DNA of 64,000 nucleotides from CBDFMR01 sp965249765 (lineage in GTDB: Bacteria > Bacteroidota > Bacteroidia > Chitinophagales > Saprospiraceae), in contig CBDFMR010000005.1 in the NCBI GenBank assembly GCA_965249765.1, positions 744,001 to 808,000 of the forward strand, given 5' to 3'. The position numbers and the translations under genes are program-made. Of the stretch, positions 9,551-17,800 are shown piece after piece. Under the pieces are notes generated by a model that had not been told where the DNA came from, did no database searches, and was given only the letters and a program-made list of their open reading frames with translations. Position 1 is the stretch's first letter, and the number at the start of each line of letters is the position of its first letter.

Positions 9551-10155
9551 AGCTCATATATTTTTTGTTCTACGTGACTATTCAGATTTACAAAGGAAGA
9601 ATACTCTCCTCTGTGTCTGGGTTTTATATCATAGTTTTCGATATCCAATTTTTCCAATACCGCCTTAATATCTTCTTCGAAATTCTCCAACTTACCGATA
9701 AAGTGCAAATCTTCAACGGGAACTAAGGCTGTTTGCCGTCTTAGGTGCTCGTCGCATCGATCAAGATCGATTGTACCCAACCATGACACAAATTCGTTGA
9801 AGTCCTGCAATCGTTTGAGTTGCTCTCGCTCAAAGCTATATAAATTACTATTCACTACTTTGTTGTTCCATGCACTGATTAATCTTTTTATTGGGTGTCG
9901 TACAAAAGTGAATTTAAAATACTTAATATAAAGAAACGGTATGTAGTGTATCGGTGCACCATAATAATATGATGAGTAATATTGTCTTGAGAAATGATGA
10001 ATCGTTCTACTTCCAGCTTTCGCCACTCTAAACCACATAATCTTATGTTTAAAGTAGTAGCTGACATAATACTGGGGCCTGACGCCACACATGGCCATAC
10101 CCCTTGTGGGATAATATCTAAGATACTTTTGTAATAGCTGGTGGTTATCTCTCAA
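9517..10155 (-). CDS. Sulfotransferase family 2 protein
   Basis: Predicted PAPS-dependent carbohydrate sulfotransferase, 212 residues. The 5'-phosphosulfate-binding loop is visible at residues 44-53 (VAKAGSRTIH) and the 3'-phosphate motif at residues 84-96 (FVRHPIKRLISAW). These are the two hallmarks of the Sulfotransfer_2 family. Its start overlaps the upstream GT2 gene by 4 bases, so glycan extension and sulfation appear to be co-expressed. Such enzymes act on cytoplasmic glycan intermediates in bacteria. The acceptor sugar is unknown. Confidence 0.82.
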   Translation of the reverse strand: MRDNHQLLQKYLRYYPTRGMAMCGVRPQYYVSYYFKHKIMWFRVAKAGSRTIHHFSRQYYSSYYYGAPIHYIPFLYIKYFKFTFVRHPIKRLISAWNNKVVNSNLYSFEREQLKRLQDFNEFVSWLGTIDLDRCDEHLRRQTALVPVEDLHFIGKLENFEEDIKAVLEKLDIENYDIKPRHRGEYSSFVNLNSHVEQKIYELYKGDFRTFKY

Positions 10156-11042
10156 AACAACTTTAACAATAACTTGGGGTTTTTGAAAAAACTTCTGGCC
10201 ACTTGCTTAGCTTGAATAATCTTCCTACTTGGCTTTCTTTTCACCCCATTTAGTTCTTTATGGTAATGTATATAATTTTTAAAAAAGTAGCGATTAACTT
10301 TAACAGGTAATTTGTTATTGAGGATGAACTCATACCAATTTTGAAACCTAGCCGTTTTACTCAGATATCCCTGTTCTGCATTCCATATTGCATTGGACTC
10401 ATGAAGTCGTCTTACAACCTTGTACTGACTAGGAAATAATTTTACTTTTCCATATATACAACTCATATAAATAATATTTAGCTCTTGTCCTCTTTTGTGC
10501 TCTGTACACTGAATCTTGTTACTGCGAAGAAAGTCCGTCCTGTAGGTAAAGCCTGAAATTTGTACACTACCATACGTATTTAAGATTATGGACTCAAGAG
10601 CTTCTTTGGGTTCAACCACTCTTGACACAGCGTATTCTTCTAGGGGGTAATGTTGCGCCATAGTTGATTCTTTCAATATCCTGATGGACTCATACACCCC
10701 GTCCAAAAGTTTATTCTTCTCAAAGTAATCGATGGTTTCCTCAAAACGCTTATCCAGGTAATAATCGTCGCTATCCAAAAATGAAACAAACTCTGTACTC
10801 ACCATACTGAGACCGAGATTACGACTAGGTCCTGGACCTCGATTTATTCCTCCCTCGTGCCGACATACTCGTAATTTGCTATTCTTTCTTGCAAGTCCAT
10901 ATAAAATGTCCAAGGATCGATCATCTGAACCATCATCCACCGCAATTATATGGCTTACATTCTTACATGAGAGAATAGAATCAATACATTGATAAAGGTA
11001 CTTTGATGAATTATATACGGGTACTATGACTGTTACGCTCAA
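10152..11042 (-). CDS. Family 2 glycosyltransferase
   Basis: A 296-residue GT-A glycosyltransferase opening at its second residue with VTVIVPVYNSSKYLYQCI. It has a nucleotide-binding AVDDGSDDRSL (near residue 35) and the acidic metal motif FLDSDDYY (near residue 90). The C-terminal third is basic, rich in K, R and Y. It heads a two-gene minus-strand unit with the sulfotransferase. The 64-base gap to the divergent permease gene should contain promoters for both directions. Confidence 0.85.
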   Translation of the reverse strand: MSVTVIVPVYNSSKYLYQCIDSILSCKNVSHIIAVDDGSDDRSLDILYGLARKNSKLRVCRHEGGINRGPGPSRNLGLSMVSTEFVSFLDSDDYYLDKRFEETIDYFEKNKLLDGVYESIRILKESTMAQHYPLEEYAVSRVVEPKEALESIILNTYGSVQISGFTYRTDFLRSNKIQCTEHKRGQELNIIYMSCIYGKVKLFPSQYKVVRRLHESNAIWNAEQGYLSKTARFQNWYEFILNNKLPVKVNRYFFKNYIHYHKELNGVKRKPSRKIIQAKQVARSFFKNPKLLLKLF

Positions 11043-11106
11043 ACCTCTTTTTGATAGGGCTGAAATTTACCATAAATTTTAAGCCCATTATACTTATTCT
11101 TGTGAT

Positions 11107-11928
11107 ATGAAACCTCGTGTAACAGTAATCTCTTCGGGTTCTCATGGGTTATTTTCATCCTTGAGGGAGTCTATAGAATACAAAGAGCTTATTTTGGCAT
11201 TTGCATTTAGGGATATCAAGGTCAAATTTTCTCAAACAATTATTGGACTGACTTGGATAGTACTAAAACCTCTCCTGTCTCTTGTAATACTAAGCTTTGT
11301 CTTCAATAAAATTGCTGGTGTCGACACTGGCGAGATTCCTCATTTGGTTTTTACGATGGCTGGGTTAGTAGTCTGGGGCTATTTCGCATCAGTAATTACC
11401 GACGCTGGAAACTCGTTGCTTGAGAATCAGAGTATGATCAAAAAAATCTACTTTCCTAGAATTATATTGCCGTTAAGTAAGTCGATTTCCGCACTTCCTG
11501 AGTTTTGTGTATCTGTAATTATTCTTCTTCTGTTGTTGTATTATTATAATATATCCCTGACAAGAGATATCTTCTTCTTGCCTTTGGTGATTTTGATCGT
11601 TCTGCTCTTCGGCTTGTCGGCAGGGATTTTCATTTCAGCCATTACGATAAAATACAGAGATTTCCGCTTCATTACTCCATTTTTAGTAAGAATAGGCCTA
11701 TATGTAAGCCCCGTCGCCTACTCTTCAGCGATGGTTCCTGAGCCTTACTCTGATCTATATCACTTAAACCCATTGGTCAGTGTTATAGAAGTCTTCAGAG
11801 CAAGTGTGCTAGGCACAGACACCTTCTCAAGTTACATATATGTTTCTTTAGCCCTTTCCGTTGTTTTTTTTGTGTTTTCTTCGATCTTCTTTATTAGAAT
11901 TTCCAAAAACATCGCAGATACGATCTAG
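11107..11928 (+). CDS. wzm: ABC-2 type polysaccharide export permease (Wzm-like)
   Basis: Integral membrane component of an O-antigen/teichoic-acid type ABC exporter, moving a lipid-linked glycan across the inner membrane. The 273 residues include the cytoplasmic amphipathic N-terminus with FAFRDIKVKFSQTIIGLTW, typical of the family, and then about six transmembrane segments. The gene sits 5 bases before its ATPase partner. With the C-terminally extended ATPase, this points to an ABC-dependent glycan in which chain termination is recognised before export. Confidence 0.9.
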   Translation: MKPRVTVISSGSHGLFSSLRESIEYKELILAFAFRDIKVKFSQTIIGLTWIVLKPLLSLVILSFVFNKIAGVDTGEIPHLVFTMAGLVVWGYFASVITDAGNSLLENQSMIKKIYFPRIILPLSKSISALPEFCVSVIILLLLLYYYNISLTRDIFFLPLVILIVLLFGLSAGIFISAITIKYRDFRFITPFLVRIGLYVSPVAYSSAMVPEPYSDLYHLNPLVSVIEVFRASVLGTDTFSSYIYVSLALSVVFFVFSSIFFIRISKNIADTI

Positions 11929-11933
11929 TAGCT

Positions 11934-13058
11934 ATGTCTAAGAATGCCATAACGATACAAGGACTTTCCAAGACCTATGAGATTAACCCGTCTCAAGGAA
12001 ATCAACTCAGACATGCGATTCCATCTTTTTTTAAATCTCTGGGGACGAACTCTAAAATTCACGCACTTGATAACATATCGTTGGAAGTGCCTGTAGGGCA
12101 AGTTTTGGGGGTTTGCGGACCCAATGGTTCTGGTAAAAGCACTCTTCTAAAAATATTGTCAAAAATAACACCCCCAACACGTGGTAGGTGTACACTTCAA
12201 GGGAGGGTGTCATCATTGCTAGAAGTGGGTACAGGATTTCATCACGAGTTATCTGGGAGAGAAAATATTTTTCTCAATGGAGCCATTTTGGGAATGACTA
12301 AAAAAGATATTCAGCAACAGCTAGATTCCATTATAGTCTTTTCCGAAATAGAAAAATTCATCGACATACCTATAAAACACTATAGCTCTGGCATGCAGGT
12401 TCGACTTGCATTCAGCGTCGCCGCTCATCTAGACGCAGAAATTCTATTGCTTGACGAAGTACTTTCTGTAGGAGACATTCACTTTCAAAATAAATGTTTA
12501 AATAAAGTGTCTTCTATAGCTCAAGACGGCAAAACAATTGTGCTTGTCAGTCATAACCTCAGCGCCTTAAAGACTTTTGCACAAAGAGCAATTCTTATGT
12601 CTTCGGGCCAAATAGTTGCTGACGGTAATACCTCTAATGTTTTGTCATCATACATTTCCGCATTCACTCACACTGATACTCGCCTCAAAATCACACCTGT
12701 CGTCGAAGAACAGAACCTCGTACTAAACATAAGTCTAAATAATGACGAATCTTTATCTTTTTCAAAGATTGTAGTTTTCATCCAAGATTCTTCTGGACAG
12801 ATTATATATAAAGTGAGTTCCTCTCATCAACTTAATTCGCCTTTTTTACTGACCAAGTCATCCAACTTACAGTGCACTGTTTCAAATCATCAATTATATT
12901 CCGGTCAATATAGAATACTATATAACTTATCAGTAGATGGCAAACAATTGGAACGTAGGACGGCATCAGCTACCTTTGTTATACCTAGAACTAGCTGGGA
13001 ACCTTTAAGGCCCGAAGGAATCCAATCACAAAATGTATGGAAAATAGTATGTCGTTAG
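11934..13058 (+). CDS. wzt: ABC exporter ATPase with C-terminal glycan-recognition domain (Wzt-like)
   Basis: ATP-hydrolysing partner of the permease. Walker A is GPNGSGKST (residues 62-70), the ABC signature is YSSGMQ (150-155), and Walker B is ILLLDE (170-175). After about residue 230 a beta-rich extension of about 140 residues resembles the C-terminal carbohydrate-binding domain of Wzt proteins that recognise the capped end of the O-chain. Such a domain implies the cluster makes a polymer whose terminal modification (perhaps the sulfate) could be read before export; that last point is inference. Confidence 0.9.
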   Translation: MSKNAITIQGLSKTYEINPSQGNQLRHAIPSFFKSLGTNSKIHALDNISLEVPVGQVLGVCGPNGSGKSTLLKILSKITPPTRGRCTLQGRVSSLLEVGTGFHHELSGRENIFLNGAILGMTKKDIQQQLDSIIVFSEIEKFIDIPIKHYSSGMQVRLAFSVAAHLDAEILLLDEVLSVGDIHFQNKCLNKVSSIAQDGKTIVLVSHNLSALKTFAQRAILMSSGQIVADGNTSNVLSSYISAFTHTDTRLKITPVVEEQNLVLNISLNNDESLSFSKIVVFIQDSSGQIIYKVSSSHQLNSPFLLTKSSNLQCTVSNHQLYSGQYRILYNLSVDGKQLERRTASATFVIPRTSWEPLRPEGIQSQNVWKIVCR

Positions 13059-13059
13059 T

Positions 13060-13746
13060 ATGATCGTTTCCCATCAACATAAATTCATCTTTATAAAAAC
13101 TGCTAAAACAGCAGGTACAAGTATAGAGATAGCGCTGGGTAATCTCTGTGCCGATGGAGATATCATCACCAAGGTCGGGATAGATGAACAAAAGAGAATA
13201 TCCTCGGGTCACCGAGGGCATCAAAACAATCATATTCCATTAAAATATTATACGAAAGGAGATTGGGCAAGGCTTCTGGTATTGGGAAAAAGACTCAATT
13301 ATTATAATCATATATCCGCACTTGAACTGAGAAGAAAACTTGATCCCATTGTGTGGAAAACATACTTTAAATTTTGCTTTGAACGCAACCCTTTTGACAA
13401 AGTCGTATCAAATTATTTCTACACAATCAAAGAGCACAACATCTCTACTATATTCGAGTATTTAAAATCAGGCAAGGCAGGGAAAATGAAAGGACTTGAC
13501 CTATATTCTAACGGATCGATATCTTTAGTAGACAAGGTTTATAGATATGAAGAGTTGAATGACTCTCTTGAAGAAATAAAGAATAAGCTCAATCTTCCTG
13601 GACCAATCAGCTTACCTGATCACCGTTACAAATCTGAATATCGAACAAATAGGAAGCATTATAGAAAAATACTAAGTGAGGAAGAAAAAGAACTCATCGA
13701 GGTAATATTCGCCCGAGAGTTAAAATTATATAATTACTCGTTTTGA
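13060..13746 (+). CDS. Sulfotransferase family 2 protein
   Basis: Second PAPS-dependent sulfotransferase of the cluster, 228 residues. The phosphosulfate loop KTAKTAGTSIEIAL lies at residues 13-26, and the 3'-phosphate motif ERNPFDKVVSNYF at 108-120. It begins one base after the wzt stop, directly coupling sulfation with export. Compared with the other sulfotransferase it has the more canonical K-T-A-G-T loop. Its TGA stop overlaps the TTG start of the next gene. Acceptor unknown. Confidence 0.85.
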   Translation: MIVSHQHKFIFIKTAKTAGTSIEIALGNLCADGDIITKVGIDEQKRISSGHRGHQNNHIPLKYYTKGDWARLLVLGKRLNYYNHISALELRRKLDPIVWKTYFKFCFERNPFDKVVSNYFYTIKEHNISTIFEYLKSGKAGKMKGLDLYSNGSISLVDKVYRYEELNDSLEEIKNKLNLPGPISLPDHRYKSEYRTNRKHYRKILSEEEKELIEVIFARELKLYNYSF

Positions 13747-14801
13747 ATATTCTTTTTTTAGCACCGATTATAAAAAATCACGGCCTTGAGATAATTTACT
13801 CTGCTCTCAAGAAAAAAGTAAGTTTCTATATTGATCCTGACCTTTTTTGGTTGTCGGAAATACACTTTAATATTATCCATATTCATTGGCCCGAATATTT
13901 TTTTTCGTGGTCATGCCCACAGGCGAACCAACTAGATCTATTGAAAAAGCGACTGCAATATTGGAGGAGTAAAAATGTAAAAATTTTATTTACTAGACAT
14001 AATGCTTTGCCTCACAGGCCTTGTGGAAACGGAAAAAGACTCTACGACCTGGTTGTCAAATATTGCGATCACATGATACACTTGGGTAATGAGAGTATGA
14101 AACAATACTCCAGCACTTCCGCCTGCAGTCATTCGGTAATACCACACGCGGCTTACCCTCTCGATGAAGTAAATACCTCTATCTATAAACTACCTTCTCT
14201 TATAGAAAGAATAAACAGGCCAATAATCATGGTTCCAGGTAAAATCAGATTTTACAGTGAACAAGAACAAATAATAAAAGCGTTCAAATTGCTTAATAAA
14301 CATGCTTCGCTACTATTTTTAAGAAAATTTAGACATGCCGTTCCATATTTTAAGAGTAAACCTATATCATACATCAATTCTAGGATAAGAAATCTTATAC
14401 TCTTCCTCGAAGAATTATGGAACACAAGGTTTAGTAATATTTATTTTCTAGGTGGCTACATAGAAAACTATACTTATCAAAGCATACTAAGCATGGCAGA
14501 ACTCATTATTTCCCCAAGAAATAACGTACTGAATTCTGGCGTATTAATTCTTGGTCTGTCTATTGGAAAGGTAACAGTTGCGCAATACTATGGAAACATG
14601 AAAGAAATTCTCTTAGCGACAGGGAATCCAGGATTCACCCAGTATAATTATACAGAAATTCACAAGGCCATGAACGAGGGCATTAAGCTTGCTTCAACCA
14701 ATCACGGAAGTGCGAATAAAATCTATGCACAGAATCACTGGAATGTAGAAAACATTTCCTCTCTGTATCTCAAGTTGTACAATAACGTCATTAACGAATA
14801 A
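13743..14801 (+). CDS. Glycosyltransferase (GT-B type, divergent)
   Basis: A 352-residue predicted glycosyltransferase. The N-terminal IIHIHWPEYFFSW and the following LFTRHNALPHRP are typical of a GT-B group found in exopolysaccharide clusters. The C-terminal half has GKIRFYSEQEQIIKAFKLL and an end region ELIISPRNNVLNSGVLILGLSIGKVTVA in place of a clear E-x7-E. It starts with TTG overlapping the upstream stop (TTGA). It is the last gene of the plus-strand export unit and overlaps the 3' end of the sortase-like gene by 11 bases. Confidence 0.7.
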   Translation: MNILFLAPIIKNHGLEIIYSALKKKVSFYIDPDLFWLSEIHFNIIHIHWPEYFFSWSCPQANQLDLLKKRLQYWRSKNVKILFTRHNALPHRPCGNGKRLYDLVVKYCDHMIHLGNESMKQYSSTSACSHSVIPHAAYPLDEVNTSIYKLPSLIERINRPIIMVPGKIRFYSEQEQIIKAFKLLNKHASLLFLRKFRHAVPYFKSKPISYINSRIRNLILFLEELWNTRFSNIYFLGGYIENYTYQSILSMAELIISPRNNVLNSGVLILGLSIGKVTVAQYYGNMKEILLATGNPGFTQYNYTEIHKAMNEGIKLASTNHGSANKIYAQNHWNVENISSLYLKLYNNVINE

Positions 14802-17800
14802 CAACGAATTTTCTATTTTCTATCTGTGAAGGTTCTAATACGCCATAACCAGTAGGAAAAACAATATCATAGTGATATATACCATTTGGAAAATCCGCAA
14901 CACTGACAGGCAATTGATTTCTTCCAATTCTCGGTTTTTGATAAGTAGACTCCAAAACGATTTGTCCCATAGAATTATATAAAATTATATCAATTTTATC
15001 AGGTGCCTCTCTACCACCCAGAATCAACACTACTTCAGCCTCGTCAGCTGCTGGAGAGGGCACAACACTCTCTGAAACTATTTCAGTACGATCCAAAACA
15101 GTAAAATCAACTTGATAACTCTGGTTTCCAGAAAAATTTCCCGATGCATCTCGACCCTGGGCATATAGCGTATAATCTCCTGGGTTTAGGTTTGGTGTAA
15201 AAACCAACTCTGCTATGTTGTCCAAATCACCAGAAGAAAATTCGCAAAATTGTCCCTTGGTGTCAATTGACCACAAATCACCATCAGGCATTTCAAGAGC
15301 AAGCTCGAAAATATCTGCATCTGCTAAAGGTAAAAATGGATTTTCTTCAATAAGTGTCAATTCTATAGAAGGAGTAGAAGAAATGATGTCTCCATTCTTG
15401 ATATTGGCACCATCAAACTTAACATCAAGCAAAGGGTTTATTCTGTCTCTTTCTACATAAAACCTTGTTATTCCTATATTGTCGAAATGGTGCTGCTCTC
15501 GATGTATGAACTCTTTATTATAGTTTACAATAAGCCGATATTCACCCCCTAAGACTCTAGTGTCCTCCTCAATACAGAACTCCTCCTGTTCCTTCCATAT
15601 AAAGGAGGTGTCTCTTTGTATCGCTACGTTAGCCTCATCAATTATTTGGTAGGTTAAAAATACTTGATCCGTGTGTCCACAATTTGACTGATCTATTGTA
15701 ACACATTTTGTATATACTTCCCCTTGTTGTAGTGTCTCGAGTTCGGGTCCTTGTGTATCCTGATGTGGTAATACTGAAAGGTCTCCTACGACAACAAATT
15801 CCACTTGAAGATTATTTACCAGTGGTATACTTCTGTTCTCAGCATCTCTAAACTCCAATTCCAGTACTATTGAATTCGATCCAATTTCATTTAAGCTACT
15901 AAAGTCTATTGTACCGCTTGTTAAGTCCTCACTTAACAGCACATCGTTGCCCATTTCGTTTTCAACGTAAACTCGAGCAATAACAGAATCTAATTCTTCT
16001 AGTTCTGAAAAATCAATGACCGCTTTATTCCAACCTTGTGACTTACCAATAATAGGTGTTCTTAATGTTCCATAAGAACCTGCCCTAAGTGGGTCAGAAA
16101 TAGTTCTTTCAACTTTTCCATCCAGATCGGATGACAGATCTTCAAGAACGGTGTAAATGCCTTTTCTATATACAAAAACATAGGGTAAGTGCTTTTCTTG
16201 AGTAAGAGCTCTAACTTTTTTCGCTCCATAAGACTCCAGCTCCGAAAATATATTTCTGCCATATTGAATAGAGTCCTGAGCCCATTCGCTTATCTTAAAA
16301 TCGTGATGGTCTTCTGTAATCACTGAATAGATGATAACCAGATGGTCTTTTGTAATGGCCTCAAGGAGAGTTAAGAAATTTTCTCTGCTCTCGGGTGTGT
16401 CTAACTTATATGCATACATGTTATTTGAAGAATTCGTCGTTCCGAAATCTCCATGTTCACTTTTTTTAAACGCCGCGTCAAATGGGTTTTGAGCATGAAC
16501 TCCAATAAAAGAACCAAGGTTTGAGGGGTTTAATGAGCCCCAAGAAACACCATTGACATATATCCACTCCTCCTCTTCGACATCACTACCCAAATCAAAT
16601 CTAAAATCCCATATCTCTCGGGTGAACTCTAGACGCTGATTGTATTCATTAAAATAAATTCGATCAAATTCATTACTTAGAAGTTGAGGCATGCTTTTTT
16701 GAATCCAGCTAGCTTCATTATCGGCCAAATAGGTAAATGAACTACTCTTCCACTGATAGCCTACTCCCTCTACTTGCGCCGGGCTTACTCTCCAGTAATA
16801 AACTTTCCCTTCTTCTGGAATGATCTCGGGATCCCACTCTATCAAGCCTCCAGAATTTTCAAACTCTGTACGCTTCTTCCATGGACTATCAAATGTATAT
16901 ACCGTATCTATCTCAAAGACGTAGGTCTGCTCTTCCAAGAAAAAATTACTAGTCGCTGCCCTTAGCACAAAAGGGCACTCGTCATTTACTATTCCGAACT
17001 CTAAAGGGTAAATGGGGCGAGCTCCGTTATCAAGAACGTAGAAGCAAAACCCTCTCTCCCCTAATGGTGATCTTAGTTCATTGTTTTGCTCGGCAGCATC
17101 TAGTGGCAGTTCTGCGATCTCATCATCGGTGTCGACCCTAATTACCAAGACGTGCTTCCCTAAAGAATTATTGCCTGGTGCCGTGATGGTTCTTTCAATT
17201 GTCTCATGGTGACCGGGAGCCTCGATTCGTAATACTTCTGAATATACTTCCTCTCCACCTTCATTTTCTATAGCTATGCTTACATTGATAGAATCCTCTA
17301 CTGCCGTCCCTATATTGACCACATCAAAAGAAACATCCATCGTCTCATCCTGTGCTCCCACCACCTCCGGATTGATCTCAATCGACTCATAGTCTACTAC
17401 ATAGTCCGGCCCTTCAAAAGGGTGAAATTTAATCGCTGGATCGCCATGGAATGTAAGCTGTTGCATAAGTGATCGAGTCGCTAGCGACTGATTCCCTTCG
17501 TTGTTCAATATAGCTTTCTGGATGATGTTACCTATATGATCGCCATAATTGGCATTGCCGAGATAGTCGTATAGTTTCAATCCTGATATGTATTGTGGGC
17601 TGATATATGCTGTGCTGGAGCTCGCTAAAAAAGCAATAGCGCCTCTCTCGGGTTCGATGACAAAATCTTCACTCAGTCCCTTGCTGGGAGTGTGTATGTT
17701 TCCCGAATGACAGCCCAAGGAAATGATCATTGGAAAGCGACCGAAATTATCATACTGACTGGGGTCCTCTAAGCTAAAGTCAAAAGTTCCCACTGCCGAA

